Positions 1-9,115 are shown, counted from the first letter of the stretch. The stretch is DNA of 64,000 nucleotides from Halobacteriovorax sp. (GCA_002720865.1 PBIO01000014.1:806001-870000); one strand, 5' to 3'. Numbers and translations: made by a program. Notes: generated by a model from the letters alone, not told the origin.

Positions 1-563
1 CCGTAGGGAAGGATCTTATTTTTTTAGAGGTTAATAGCGCTTATTTTGAAGAGCTTTATGAAAACTTCTTATCAAAACTTGATATGCCAGAAGAAGATAT
101 TTTTGAAATCGCACCTAAGAAATGTAGAGAGCTTAGGATGAATATTCCTAGGCTAACTTTTGAGCAGAACTCTCGCATGGGTGTGACAAAAAAGGGAACT
201 GATGTTCAGGTTTCTAAGGAAAGATTTGGGGACCTCTTGAGCTACTATAGAAAATTTAGTGAACTTGGTATTCCTTATAATTTATTCGGTCATTTTGGTG
301 ATGCTCATTTACATTTTAACTTTATGCCAAAACCTGAAGAAGAAGCTACCTGCCAAAAGGAGCTCGAAGGTTTATACGAGGCGGTGAGAACTTGGAATGG
401 ATCGCCTTTTGCTGAACACGGAATAGGAATAATTAAGCAAAAATTTATCCATTCTTATTTAGAGGAAGTTCATTTTAATATGTTTAAACTTTTAAAATCT
501 AAATTAGACCCAAGAGCAGTGCTCTTTCCCCAAGGATTTATGACAATGGGGGAGAGGTCTTGA
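1..563 (+). CDS. FAD-linked oxidase, C-terminal part (gene enters from the left edge)
   Basis: The reading frame is open from base 3, so this is the 3' end of a longer gene. The residues match the C-terminal domain of FAD-linked oxidases of the GlcD / D-lactate dehydrogenase type: GHFGDAHLHFNFMP (family pattern GHxGDxxxHFN) and AEHGIG, followed by the closing LDPRAVLFPQGF. In this family the N-terminal half binds FAD and the C-terminal half shapes the 2-hydroxy-acid site. The substrate cannot be told from this fragment. The stop overlaps the TTG start of rsgA (TTGA), so the two genes are probably co-transcribed. Confidence 0.85.
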   Translation, partial: VGKDLIFLEVNSAYFEELYENFLSKLDMPEEDIFEIAPKKCRELRMNIPRLTFEQNSRMGVTKKGTDVQVSKERFGDLLSYYRKFSELGIPYNLFGHFGDAHLHFNFMPKPEEEATCQKELEGLYEAVRTWNGSPFAEHGIGIIKQKFIHSYLEEVHFNMFKLLKSKLDPRAVLFPQGFMTMGERS

Positions 564-1504
564 AAAAAGCTCGAGTCTATCGCTCTTCGGCCAGAGAATT
601 TGAATGCCGTGATATTGAAACAGGAGAGATGCTCTTTGCTACGGCCCTAGGGAATCTTTTAAAGAAGGACAATAGTATCGTCGTCGGTGATATTGTGAAC
701 TTAGATGATGAGGGCGTGATCACTTCTATTGAGGAGAGGTCAAGCGAGATTTATCGATATTTACCAAGAGTTCAAAAAAAGAAAATTACTGCTGCTAATT
801 GTGACCTTCTTATCATTTTAAATTCAGTTTCTAAGCCTGAGTATAAGAGAGGCTTTGCCGATCGCTTTCTTCTTCGCGCAAGCCAATGGGGAATTAAGCC
901 CGTTATGATCTTTAATAAGATGGATCAGTTTGAGGATCAATTCGATTTTAATTTTGAGGTCGATCGTTTAAAGGAGCTTGGGGTTGAGTGTTTTGAAATC
1001 TCAGCAAAGTTTCCTGAAACAGAAAAAAAATATTTAGATCGCGGAACAGAAGAGTTAAAGGAATTTATCAAAGGAAGGACGGCCATTTTTCTTGGGCAAT
1101 CAGGAGTTGGTAAAAGTAAAACCATAAGCCTTCTGGCCGGAATGGATATCGAATTGAAGACTAAGGAAATTGGTAAGGCCGGAAAGGGAAGTCATACGAC
1201 GACTTGGTCAGAAATTATTGATTGCGGTGACTTTAGTTTGATTGATAGCCCAGGGATTAGATCATTTTCCTTAGAAGATTTAGTTGGGGAAGAACTTATG
1301 GAGCTCTTTCCAGACTTAGAGGAAAGGGCCGTAAATTGTAAATTTTCAGATTGCCAGCACTCGTCTGGAACAAAAGGCTGCGCCTTTCATAAACCTCTTT
1401 TAGACCCTGATTCTTATGAAGGGCAACTAGTTCACTCAAGATTAGAGTCCTATTTAAGGGTGTATGAGGAAATAACCGAGAATCCTGCTTGGTCAAAAAA
1501 GTAG
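560..1504 (+). CDS. rsgA: Ribosome small-subunit-dependent GTPase RsgA
   Basis: A 314-residue circularly permuted GTPase that helps late 30S subunit maturation. The G motifs come in permuted order: NKMD (G4) at 119-122, SAK (G5) at 148-150, GQSGVGKS (P-loop, G1) at 179-186, TTT switch at 213-215 and DSPG (G3) at 229-232. The C-terminal zinc knuckle is present as C260, C265, H267 and C274. An OB-fold-sized region precedes the GTPase domain. The start is TTG at 560, behind a GGGGGAGAGG ribosome-binding site, and overlaps the previous stop. Length and motifs are typical, so the identification is firm. Confidence 0.96.
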   Translation: MKKARVYRSSAREFECRDIETGEMLFATALGNLLKKDNSIVVGDIVNLDDEGVITSIEERSSEIYRYLPRVQKKKITAANCDLLIILNSVSKPEYKRGFADRFLLRASQWGIKPVMIFNKMDQFEDQFDFNFEVDRLKELGVECFEISAKFPETEKKYLDRGTEELKEFIKGRTAIFLGQSGVGKSKTISLLAGMDIELKTKEIGKAGKGSHTTTWSEIIDCGDFSLIDSPGIRSFSLEDLVGEELMELFPDLEERAVNCKFSDCQHSSGTKGCAFHKPLLDPDSYEGQLVHSRLESYLRVYEEITENPAWSKK

Positions 1505-1601
1505 ATAAATCACCGTTTTTTTAGACCTCGAAGCTTTTACCCGCTTCAGTTAGACCATGAAAATCCGATACGCTTAGAGAACATAAGTCGTAGGAGACAA
1601 C

Positions 1602-2063
1602 ATGGCTGATAAAGTATTAGATTTCAACACCGCTAGACAAGAAAACATCGAAGAAAAAAGAAGAACTTTTGAACGAGTTCTCTTTCAAAATTTTCTAGGA
1701 TGCTACACAGTTATCCATAGAGAAGGTGTGATCCTACCTGTAGACCTTGTTGATATTTCAGCTGATGGTTGTAATTTCCAAGTTCCTTGGAATGTTAATA
1801 ATGATAAAAAATTTGAGCCAGGAACGGAGTTTACTCTTCGCTTCTATTTTACAAATACAAGCTATATCCCAGTCATCGTAGAATCCAAGTATGGAAAAGA
1901 ATTCGTTGATACGGACGGGGAGACTTATATGCGTTATGGCTGTGAGTTTGATACTTCGTATCCAACTTTTGAGGCCTTAAAGCCATTTATTGAATTTATG
2001 TACAAATTCGCTGAGCATTCGGCCGTAGATAAAGGTGATACTAAGATTTATAATCTTAGATAA
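1602..2063 (+). CDS. PilZ-domain protein, probable c-di-GMP receptor
   Basis: A 153-residue cytosolic single-domain protein. It carries both halves of the PilZ cyclic-di-GMP site: RxxxR at 21-25 (RTFER) and (D/N)xSxxG at 51-56 (DISADG), then beta-strands ending in a YGCEF-type strand. Stand-alone PilZ proteins pass the c-di-GMP level to a partner that cannot be predicted from sequence; such proteins are numerous in predatory Bdellovibrio-like bacteria. A TAGGAGACAAC ribosome-binding site precedes ATG 1602, and a Rho-independent terminator lies just after the gene, so it is likely monocistronic. Confidence 0.85.
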   Translation: MADKVLDFNTARQENIEEKRRTFERVLFQNFLGCYTVIHREGVILPVDLVDISADGCNFQVPWNVNNDKKFEPGTEFTLRFYFTNTSYIPVIVESKYGKEFVDTDGETYMRYGCEFDTSYPTFEALKPFIEFMYKFAEHSAVDKGDTKIYNLR

Positions 2064-2069
2064 TGCGCT

Positions 2070-2097
2070 GTGCCGGGGTTGACCCGGCTTTCTTTTA
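2070..2097 (+). terminator. Rho-independent terminator of the PilZ gene
   Basis: GCCGGG and CCCGGC pair around a GTTGA loop (2072-2088) and run into TTTCTTTT. It ends the PilZ transcript. It also shows that the GTG at 2070, in frame with the following gene, cannot be that gene's start. Confidence 0.8.
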
Positions 2098-2129
2098 GAA
2101 CCCAATTTAACATGATATGTTCCGCCCCT

Positions 2130-3353
2130 ATGAAAGTCGCTGTAATAGGTGGTGGTGTACTGGGCATGGAAATGGCCAGAAGACTCCATGAAATGGAAGC
2201 TGCTGTGACCTTGTTCACAAAGTCAGGCAATCTCGGTGGGAAGTTATCCCGCATGGCCTCCTATGAGCCGGAGTTCCTTCTTGGAAGTGCAAGCGCTGCT
2301 CAGTATATAGAAGAAAAAATAAAACCTTTAGAGGCAAGCCTCCGCTCTTCTATTCCTGTTAAGGAAGCAGAAGTTCTTAGAGTTAATAAAAGATTTCTTG
2401 GTCCTGAAGAAGAGGTGGAAGGACGAACTCGTCTTTCAGATTTATTCAGAGTTATTTATAGGGTGGATCCTACGGAGCTGATTAAATCCCAACAAGAGGA
2501 AAATCCTGAGCTTTACAAAAATTTTGATGAGCAGATGCTCAAGTCTCTTGGTGAAGAGCTAGAAGCTTTTGAAGACTTTGATATGGTAGTGGATGCTTCA
2601 GGAATAATGGAAAACCCCAATTACTTAGGTCCAGGGGGAGTGCCGGCCTTAAACGAGCTAGGACTTTCTAAAAAGGGGAAGGCCTTTTATGGATGGGACG
2701 CTGTTGAAGGTTTACGGAATAATTTAGATAAGAAGAATATCGTTATCGCTGGCTTTGATGAGGCTGCGGCCTTGGCGGTATTAGAGCTAAGAGAATGGCT
2801 TTCAAAGGGAAGTCATATTTTGACTTTAGTTTGTGAGAAGGGTCGTCCTTTTGAAAATCTTTCTAGTAATACTCAAAAGAAATTTGAAACTTTTATGAAT
2901 GCCGCAGAAGCTGGCTTCACTAAAAAAATGGAAACTTATAGAGAAAAGGTTTTTGCATGGAGAGAGCTAGATGAGCATGTGAAGGCGAAAACGCCAATGC
3001 CTGCGGAGCCAAGACCTCCTTTTGAAATTCTCTTAAATTCTTATATCACCTCCATCGACTGTTTGGTTGATCAAGAGGGCTGGTTTTTGACCGTCGAAAA
3101 TAAAGAGGAAAGCCTAAGAACTTTAAAGGCAGATGTGGTTCTTTCATTAAAAGGCTTTAAAAAATCATCTGTGCTTTCACAAGGTCTTCAAACCCATTAT
3201 AATTTTGGAATGACGAGTACAGTGAATGCAGATGGGATGCACCCAGAGGCAGGTTTTTATACTCTTCTAGGTGATGATATTGAGTCAGGAATTTCGAAAA
3301 TAGATCCAATTATCGAAAATATGCTTGGCTTTTTTAGTAAGGTAGAAAATTGA
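2130..3353 (+). CDS. FAD/NAD(P)-binding oxidoreductase, function unknown
   Basis: 407 residues. The protein opens with a Rossmann dinucleotide-binding fold, MKVAVIGGGVLGMEMARRL (GxGxxG pattern), and shows a second nucleotide-binding stretch near residue 200 (NIVIAGFDEAAALAVLEL). This two-site layout suggests a flavoprotein of the pyridine-nucleotide oxidoreductase kind, perhaps close to ferredoxin/adrenodoxin reductases, but I see no redox CxxC pair and cannot name a substrate. I chose ATG 2130 because the longer frame would begin inside the upstream terminator and would place 20 odd residues ahead of the Rossmann fold. No clear ribosome-binding site is visible. The stop overlaps the TTG of the next gene. 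Confidence 0.7.
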   Translation: MKVAVIGGGVLGMEMARRLHEMEAAVTLFTKSGNLGGKLSRMASYEPEFLLGSASAAQYIEEKIKPLEASLRSSIPVKEAEVLRVNKRFLGPEEEVEGRTRLSDLFRVIYRVDPTELIKSQQEENPELYKNFDEQMLKSLGEELEAFEDFDMVVDASGIMENPNYLGPGGVPALNELGLSKKGKAFYGWDAVEGLRNNLDKKNIVIAGFDEAAALAVLELREWLSKGSHILTLVCEKGRPFENLSSNTQKKFETFMNAAEAGFTKKMETYREKVFAWRELDEHVKAKTPMPAEPRPPFEILLNSYITSIDCLVDQEGWFLTVENKEESLRTLKADVVLSLKGFKKSSVLSQGLQTHYNFGMTSTVNADGMHPEAGFYTLLGDDIESGISKIDPIIENMLGFFSKVEN

Positions 3354-4105
3354 GATTATTAATATTGGTATTACTTCTTACAAGCTGTGCAACTACGGTT
3401 GCTGATAAAGAGCTTAAAAGAAGAAACTTAGATGAATACTTTAGTGGCTCAGGTGTTGTTAGATATTTCTTATCTGATTTACCTGATTGGGCCAATTTTT
3501 CTCAAACAGCGGCCTGTCAAAGAAGTATTTCTCCGCGCTATTTTAACGTGACGACTCTACTTAAAAGCTACGACTACACCTATGAGCAATCTGTTCAGCT
3601 TCAATATATGTTTAATGTTGAGATGAATAAGCTTAAGCAAAGGACAGAGGCAAAGTTTCTTCCCTTTAGTGATGAAGAAAAACTTTTCTTTACTCTTACG
3701 GATAAAATTCAGGCAGAGATTAGAACCTTTAGGCCTCCCACCTTTAAACGAGTTAATATTATCTGGATGGACCCTCTCTTAAAATCAGCTGAGGGCCAAA
3801 ATAGCTTAGCTAAATTGCTTCGTAGTAGTGATATGGACTTAGGGCATCCCGTTCTTATTTCCATGTGCTTAAATCACTTTGAAATGGAGAAGTTTTTAAG
3901 CTCTAAAGGAATGCTTAATCGAAATGTGCGATATATTCCTTATGAGATGTTTTCACCTTATACAAAAACGGGAGAAAAAGTTCCCCTTTTTCAGATTTAC
4001 TTAAATGAGTTCTTTAAGAAGAATCAAAAATTATATTTATACCTCCCTAGAGGTCATTTTAAACCAAATGAGCTTATTGGAGATTTAACAGTTAAACGTT
4101 TTTAG
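3350..4105 (+). CDS. Lipoprotein of unknown function
   Basis: 251 residues, starting at TTG 3350 and overlapping the preceding stop. The N-terminus is a short lipoprotein signal (MRLLILVLLLTSCAT) with an LTSC lipobox, so the mature protein begins at Cys13; Ala follows the Cys. The rest is soluble, mixed alpha/beta and has no domain that I recognise. Two further cysteines lie at about 56 and 172. Tight coupling to the oxidoreductase before it and the cyclophilin six bases after it suggests one operon, but no shared pathway is evident. Confidence 0.7.
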   Translation: MRLLILVLLLTSCATTVADKELKRRNLDEYFSGSGVVRYFLSDLPDWANFSQTAACQRSISPRYFNVTTLLKSYDYTYEQSVQLQYMFNVEMNKLKQRTEAKFLPFSDEEKLFFTLTDKIQAEIRTFRPPTFKRVNIIWMDPLLKSAEGQNSLAKLLRSSDMDLGHPVLISMCLNHFEMEKFLSSKGMLNRNVRYIPYEMFSPYTKTGEKVPLFQIYLNEFFKKNQKLYLYLPRGHFKPNELIGDLTVKRF

Positions 4106-4113
4106 GAGTTGTG

Positions 4114-4650
4114 ATGTTAGGATTTAATGAAACAAAAAAATGTGATCATAAAGAAGATATTGAAAGAGCTAAGGCCGTATTTAAAACAAATAAAGGTTCA
4201 TTCACAATTGAACTCTTTGCTAAAGAGTGCCCAGAAACTGTTTGGAACTTTATCAATTTAGCAGAAGGTCGCCAGGAAACTGAAAAAAAGGGACCTTATT
4301 ATGACGGACTAATCTTCCATAGAATTATTGAAGGATTTATGATTCAGGGTGGCTGTCCTGCTGGTTCAGGAATGGGCGGTCCAGGTTATAAATTTGGTGA
4401 TGAATGCATGCCAGAGCTTTCTCATGATGGAGAAGGAGTTCTTTCAATGGCCAATGCTGGTCCGGGAACAAATGGGTCTCAGTTCTTTATAACTTTAGCA
4501 CCCACCCCTCATTTAAATGGACGTCATACCGTCTTTGGAAAGGTAAGTGATGGAATGGATATTGTTCGTGCCATTGGTGTTGTTGAAACGGGAGCCATGG
4601 ATAGACCAGTAGAAGACGTTGTTATTGAATCTGTGACGATTGAGCGTTAA
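4114..4650 (+). CDS. Cyclophilin-type peptidyl-prolyl cis-trans isomerase
   Basis: 178 residues, the usual size for a PpiB-like cytosolic cyclophilin, with no signal peptide. Family blocks are clear: LIFHRIIEGFMIQGG, GSGMGGPGY, SMANAGPGTNGSQFFIT and HLNGRHTVFGKV, which contain the catalytic Arg of the FHR motif and the substrate-binding QFF. It catalyses prolyl cis-trans isomerisation during folding. AGGAG at 4104-4108 sits five bases before ATG 4114; a GTG three bases upstream is too close to it. It is the last gene of the run from 2130 and meets the PIG-L gene tail to tail with a four-base overlap. Confidence 0.93.
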   Translation: MLGFNETKKCDHKEDIERAKAVFKTNKGSFTIELFAKECPETVWNFINLAEGRQETEKKGPYYDGLIFHRIIEGFMIQGGCPAGSGMGGPGYKFGDECMPELSHDGEGVLSMANAGPGTNGSQFFITLAPTPHLNGRHTVFGKVSDGMDIVRAIGVVETGAMDRPVEDVVIESVTIER

Positions 4651-5324
4651 AAAGCTCGGTCGTATATTGAAGATCTAAACAGCGAAAGATGATCTTTAAA
4701 CGCCAAATAATTATCTAAGTCCTTTGGCTCATTCACTTCTTTACTGAGAAGATAATGGGCCAAAGCCTCAACCTCAGCCAAACTACTTTGTGTATATAAT
4801 TCTTCTGAAGGGAAATGAATAAAACGACTAAAGCGAATAAGCTCTTGATCGTAAACCTTTGCTAAGATTTCAAGCTTTCTATTGTATTGCTCTTTAGTTA
4901 AGACTTCTCTTTTTGAAGCAAAACAATTGATGGCCGGATGCCAAACTGGAACTTCTGTAAAAAAACTATGAACTGCGTAAGAAGTTTGAATATGATGGGG
5001 GTGACCATACTCACCAAGGGGACCATGAGTAAAAATTTGATCTGGTACAGGGAGAGTTGTAAAAAACTTTTTTAGAAGCCTTTGATCTAAATTTTCATTA
5101 TAGGTGTCTTTAAATCCTGCCTTAATAACTGACTCAACTCCAAGAAGCTCACAGGCCTCTTCAAGCTCTGCCATCCGCTCGTCGCCTCTGCCATCAGCAT
5201 TTCCATCCGTAAGACAGACCACGGTCCAATCTTCGTTAGGGCGACTAAGAATTGTTCCACCAAAAAATAAAGTTTCATCATCTGGGTGGGCAGTAATGAC
5301 CATATTTTTAATTGCATTTGCCAT
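4647..5324 (-). CDS. PIG-L/LmbE family N-acetyl-sugar deacetylase
   Basis: 225 residues. The zinc-binding AHPDDE block lies at 12-17, followed by the second metal/catalytic stretch GPLGEYGHPHH near 112-122, both diagnostic of PIG-L (LmbE, MshB, BshB) deacetylases. These zinc enzymes remove the acetyl group from N-acetylglucosamine-containing compounds. No signal peptide is seen, so it should act in the cytosol. Only 29 bases separate its start from the divergent NagB-like gene, which suggests a joint role in amino-sugar use or recycling, but this is inference. No ribosome-binding site is visible; ATG 5303 is a possible alternative start. Confidence 0.88.
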   Translation of the reverse strand: MANAIKNMVITAHPDDETLFFGGTILSRPNEDWTVVCLTDGNADGRGDERMAELEEACELLGVESVIKAGFKDTYNENLDQRLLKKFFTTLPVPDQIFTHGPLGEYGHPHHIQTSYAVHSFFTEVPVWHPAINCFASKREVLTKEQYNRKLEILAKVYDQELIRFSRFIHFPSEELYTQSSLAEVEALAHYLLSKEVNEPKDLDNYLAFKDHLSLFRSSIYDRAF

Positions 5325-5353
5325 GAATCTATTTTGTCTATTAACCTAGGAAT

Positions 5354-6040
5354 ATGAAAGTTTTAATTGGATTAAATAAGACGTTTGTTGACCAAATGAC
5401 TCAGACTTGGATGCATAAGGAATACTCCAAGGGAGTTAGAGATTTCTTTATTCCTGCTGGTGGAACTCCTGAAGGGCTTTATAAGCTGTGGCGCAAGGAA
5501 AATCCCGAATGGCTTATGGAGACTTATCTCTATCAGGTTGACGATATAATTGATGGTGAGCAAAAAGATAAATTCTATAATTTCTTTCAAAAGCATTTAG
5601 GCGATTTTAGAACGAGGCTTCAAAGAATAGGGCAGACTTCTGCTCCAACTAAGTTTTCGACAATTTTAGGTCTAGGACTAAATGGACATGTGGCCTTTCA
5701 TGAGCCAAATCTTCCCAATGATTTTTCTTACGGGGAAGTAGAGCTTACAAAAATAACACGAGATTATTTAAAGCTTCGTGAATCAAGTATGGGCATAACT
5801 TATGGCCTAGGAACCTTTCTTAAATCAGAGGCAATTCTTCTCATGGTCAAGGGTGAGCATAAGGCCGATATCTTAACCAAGTTTTTAAAAGATGATCCTA
5901 GCTGTCCGGCCATTGCCTTAAAAAAGAATCCAAATCTAACTCTAGTGGTGGATGAGAATCTGTGGAAAATGATCGACGGAGACTTAAAAAAAAATTTGAT
6001 TGCTCCCAATGAGAACTCTCGAATTAACTTTTTTATTTGA
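5354..6040 (+). CDS. Glucosamine-6-phosphate deaminase/isomerase family (NagB-like)
   Basis: 228 residues, slightly shorter than typical NagB. Motifs: phosphate-loop-like PAGGTPEGLY at about 35-44, VDD near 63 (position of the catalytic acid), GLGLNGHVAFHEP near 113-125 (family GxNGHxxFxEP with catalytic His and Glu) and TYGLGTFLKS with the downstream lysine-containing KGEHKA. NagB converts glucosamine-6-phosphate to fructose-6-phosphate and ammonia. The overall sequence is divergent, so the exact sugar phosphate could differ. The divergent PIG-L deacetylase next door fits an amino-sugar function. The ribosome-binding site TAGGAA precedes ATG 5354. Confidence 0.8.
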   Translation: MKVLIGLNKTFVDQMTQTWMHKEYSKGVRDFFIPAGGTPEGLYKLWRKENPEWLMETYLYQVDDIIDGEQKDKFYNFFQKHLGDFRTRLQRIGQTSAPTKFSTILGLGLNGHVAFHEPNLPNDFSYGEVELTKITRDYLKLRESSMGITYGLGTFLKSEAILLMVKGEHKADILTKFLKDDPSCPAIALKKNPNLTLVVDENLWKMIDGDLKKNLIAPNENSRINFFI

Positions 6041-6059
6041 TAACGAGGAAAGGAATTAT

Positions 6060-7778
6060 CTATTCCGTTTCGATTCTATTAACCATGAGCTGGATATACT
6101 CATTTCCTCTGTAGCGATTAATGGCCAATTGGCAGTAAACGTATAGGTCCTCATCGCTTTGAGAAGCATCAAATAAATCGTCTGGAGATTTAACACCAAA
6201 TTTATCTACATAGTTAAAGCTTATTCCCTTAAAGAATGCTCCTGTGGTGGATTTAAAATTCCATCTCACATGGACTTCTTTTAATAGGTCAAAAGAGGCT
6301 AGGCTTAGTCCCTTAACTCTAAAGAGTGGCTTTTCATTACCCATTCCAAATGGCTCTAGCATCTCAAGCTCTTTTAAAAGTCTTGGATTTATTTCGTGAG
6401 GCTCGATTTCAAGATCGTAATAATCCTGAACTGTTCTTTCTATGGAGGGTACTTGTTTTAAGTATTCAGTTAGGTTTTGTCTTAGCTGGGCCAAATTCTC
6501 TTTAGGCATAGAAAGTCCCGCGGCTGCTTTATGACCACCAAATTTAACAAAGAGGTGCTCTTGAGCTTTGAGCATGGAAAATAGATCTAAGTCTCCAGCA
6601 CTTCGGCAAGAGGCCTTAACAATTCCTTTTTCTTCAGCATCCGTAAAAACTAAAGCGGGAGCTTTATAAGTTTCTACTAATCTAGAGGCCACAATCCCAA
6701 CCACACCTTCGTGCCATTCACTATCATAGACCATGGAGACAAGATGCTCGTCTCCGTCCATTGTTTTTAGAACCTGTTCTGAAGCAGATTTAAAAACTTC
6801 TGAAGTGATAATCTTTCTTTCTCTATTTGAGATTTCTAAATGAGAATAACATTCCTGTGCCCTTTCTAAATCCTTGGCTATTAAACATTCTAAGGCCATT
6901 TCTGGATGGTCGAGTCTTCCTTTTGAATTTATAAGGGGACCAATATTAAATCCAAGCTTTTCACTTGGTACAAACTTGGCTTCTCTTTCTTCTTTTGTAA
7001 AAAACTTAAGAACACCTGGATAGGTAGAGCAATGCATTTGCTTTAGACCATGGCGAACAAGTTTTAGGTTTAAGGGAGTTAGCGGGGCCATATCGCAAAC
7101 AGTTCCCATGGCCACCCATTGAAGAAGTGGATATAAACTTGGAACTGTCTCACCGTTTGCTTCAAGCTGTTTTTTTACTTCCCAGCAAATAGCAAAGGCA
7201 ACACCAACACCAGCTAATACCTTTAAAGGTGAGTCAGCTGGCTCGTCTCTTCTATTTGGATTAACAATGGCATAAGCTTCGGGCATAGTTTCGCGGGCAT
7301 CTTTATGATGATCCGTAATGATAAGATCAAGCCCACGTAGTCCCGCATATTCGGCGGCTTCGTTATTAGAAATTCCGCAGTCCACAGTGATGAGAACTTC
7401 AATTCCCATTTCGATGGCCTTATCAATTGAACTTGGATGAAGGCCATAGCCCTCAACAAAACGGCTAGGTTGAATTAAATCAACGGGCACGTCTACCATT
7501 TCAAAAAAGTGATGAAAAAGGGCGCAGCTAGTGGTCCCATCCACATCGTAGTCTCCATAGATTCCGATGCGTTCGCCATTTGTGATAGCGCTAATAATTC
7601 TTTGAGCGGCCTTTTGCATATCCAGCATATTGGTTAGATCTGGCATGGCCTTTAAATCCCAGCTTAAAAACTCAGCAATCCCTAGTTCATCTAGACCTCT
7701 TTTTTCAAGAAGCCTTCTGATAACCGGATGAATATTAAGTTTTTCTTGGGACGTAGTGTGTGTTTGCGTCTCATTCAT
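6060..7778 (-). CDS. recJ: Single-stranded-DNA-specific exonuclease RecJ
   Basis: 572 residues, normal for RecJ, the 5'-3' ssDNA exonuclease of recombination and mismatch repair. DHH-family motifs are present: DYDVDG at 76-81, the DCGIS block, ITDHH (DHH motif) near 155, and the DHHA1 part with FGGHKAAAGLS. A C-terminal OB-fold region follows, ending in QLMVNRIE. Transcription converges with the NagB-like gene. The start at 7778 has no clear Shine-Dalgarno sequence, but the N-terminus (IHPVIRRLLEKRGL) fits the family. Confidence 0.95.
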   Translation of the reverse strand: MNETQTHTTSQEKLNIHPVIRRLLEKRGLDELGIAEFLSWDLKAMPDLTNMLDMQKAAQRIISAITNGERIGIYGDYDVDGTTSCALFHHFFEMVDVPVDLIQPSRFVEGYGLHPSSIDKAIEMGIEVLITVDCGISNNEAAEYAGLRGLDLIITDHHKDARETMPEAYAIVNPNRRDEPADSPLKVLAGVGVAFAICWEVKKQLEANGETVPSLYPLLQWVAMGTVCDMAPLTPLNLKLVRHGLKQMHCSTYPGVLKFFTKEEREAKFVPSEKLGFNIGPLINSKGRLDHPEMALECLIAKDLERAQECYSHLEISNRERKIITSEVFKSASEQVLKTMDGDEHLVSMVYDSEWHEGVVGIVASRLVETYKAPALVFTDAEEKGIVKASCRSAGDLDLFSMLKAQEHLFVKFGGHKAAAGLSMPKENLAQLRQNLTEYLKQVPSIERTVQDYYDLEIEPHEINPRLLKELEMLEPFGMGNEKPLFRVKGLSLASFDLLKEVHVRWNFKSTTGAFFKGISFNYVDKFGVKSPDDLFDASQSDEDLYVYCQLAINRYRGNEYIQLMVNRIETE

Positions 7779-7899
7779 ATAAAAAGAGTAGCACAGGCGA
7801 TAGAAAATGCCTTAAATGACGCCTTGCTCTTGAGACGGTAATTGAAGATGTAACCTAATTTCAATAAAGTGTAAGAAATAAAAATCAGAGAGTATCAAA

Positions 7900-8427
7900 A
7901 TGACTATTAAATCCAAAATCAGAACCATCCCTAACTTCCCAAAAGAAGGAATCATGTTTCGCGACGTGACAACTTTAATGAAAGACCCGGAAGGCTTTAA
8001 GCTCACCATCGATACTTTAGTTGATCGCTATAAGGACATGGATATTGATGTCATTGTTGGAATAGAGGCCCGTGGTTTTATTCTTGGTGCGGCCATGGCC
8101 TACAATATGGGTAAAGGCTTTGTGCCTATTCGAAAAAAAGGCAAGCTTCCCGGTGAGACCTATAGTGAAGACTATCAGCTTGAATACGGTGTCGATACAA
8201 TTGAGGTGCATACGGATGCCATCGAAAAAGGGCAAAAGGTTTTAATCGTCGATGATCTGTTAGCGACCGGAGGGACTATTTTAGGTGCCATTTCTTTAGT
8301 TGAAAAAACTGGAGGGGAGGTTGTTGAATCCTGTTTTATCGTAGATCTTCCAGATCTAAACGGATCCCAAAAATTAAAAGATGCTGGCTATAAGTACTTT
8401 TGTCTTACTGAATTTGAGGGTGAATAG
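7900..8427 (+). CDS. apt: Adenine phosphoribosyltransferase
   Basis: 175 residues. It converts adenine plus PRPP to AMP. Visible blocks are FPKEGIMFRDVT near the N-terminus, GIEARGFILGAA, FVPIRKKGKLPG and the PRPP-binding motif VLIVDDLLATGGT near 116-128, all in the usual order and spacing. GAGAG lies upstream of ATG 7900. The last 23 bases overlap the convergent PEGA lipoprotein gene. With tdk and hpt later in the window, it shows an active base and nucleoside salvage capacity. Confidence 0.96.
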   Translation: MTIKSKIRTIPNFPKEGIMFRDVTTLMKDPEGFKLTIDTLVDRYKDMDIDVIVGIEARGFILGAAMAYNMGKGFVPIRKKGKLPGETYSEDYQLEYGVDTIEVHTDAIEKGQKVLIVDDLLATGGTILGAISLVEKTGGEVVESCFIVDLPDLNGSQKLKDAGYKYFCLTEFEGE

Positions 8428-9052
8428 CTGAAAGCTTAACTCGCTTATCAACCAGTAATTCTTGGACCCTAACTTGAAAGGCATCTGGTTCATTATATTG
8501 AATCAGCTTTGGTAGGTTTTGTGCCAGAACTCTTCTAAAAGTTGGGAACTGACTATCGCTTACGCCCATTAGTTTGGCGTAGCTCTTAAGAACCTCTCCG
8601 CGTCCTTGAACTAAATTACTTAGTATCTTTCTTTGGTTTAAAAGAACGAACTTTATTAGCTCAGCCTTTGGGCTACTCATAGAAGTCCCTTTTCTTTTGA
8701 GATCAATAAAGTAGCTATGGGGTTGATATTCAAGGAGATGACCAGTTAGAGCGTCAGTTCCCCAAGAAAGAAAGGACGTGCAGTTAAAAAGGGCCACACC
8801 TGAAACTGTTTTTTTGAGCTGGAACTTCTGGCTATCAAAGCCATCTTTTTTAATCGTTATATAGTGCTTATTAAACGTGGAGCGTTTGAACTCTTTTGTA
8901 AAAGGAGTCGTTCCTACTTTGTCCCCATCAATATAAACATCAGCGCCAGAAGGCTCTGACTTAAATGTAACCTTGTCTTTACTTTTAGAAAATATCGTCG
9001 CGCAGCTAGAAAGCAGGCTTAATAATAAAAGTGAAATGACAATTGAACGCAT
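8405..9052 (-). CDS. Lipoprotein with PEGA domain
   Basis: 215 residues. A lipoprotein signal ends in LLSSCA (Cys17), followed directly by a PEGA-type segment, SEPSGADVYIDGDKVGTTPF at about 32-51. PEGA repeats are small beta-sandwich modules common in bacterial surface proteins. The C-terminal 90 residues are helical and contain no recognised domain. AGGAAG precedes ATG 9052. The role is unknown; surface or envelope anchoring is plausible. Confidence 0.8.
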   Translation of the reverse strand: MRSIVISLLLLSLLSSCATIFSKSKDKVTFKSEPSGADVYIDGDKVGTTPFTKEFKRSTFNKHYITIKKDGFDSQKFQLKKTVSGVALFNCTSFLSWGTDALTGHLLEYQPHSYFIDLKRKGTSMSSPKAELIKFVLLNQRKILSNLVQGRGEVLKSYAKLMGVSDSQFPTFRRVLAQNLPKLIQYNEPDAFQVRVQELLVDKRVKLSAIHPQIQ

Positions 9053-9115
9053 GTGAGTCTTCCTATCTAAGAGGGCACATATTGAACTAAATAAGAGAAA
9101 TCGTAAAGAAAGTTT

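Noticed and set aside
2070-2129. Upstream extension of the oxidoreductase gene to GTG 2070
   Set aside because: The bases form the terminator of the PilZ gene, and the Rossmann fold begins exactly at ATG 2130.
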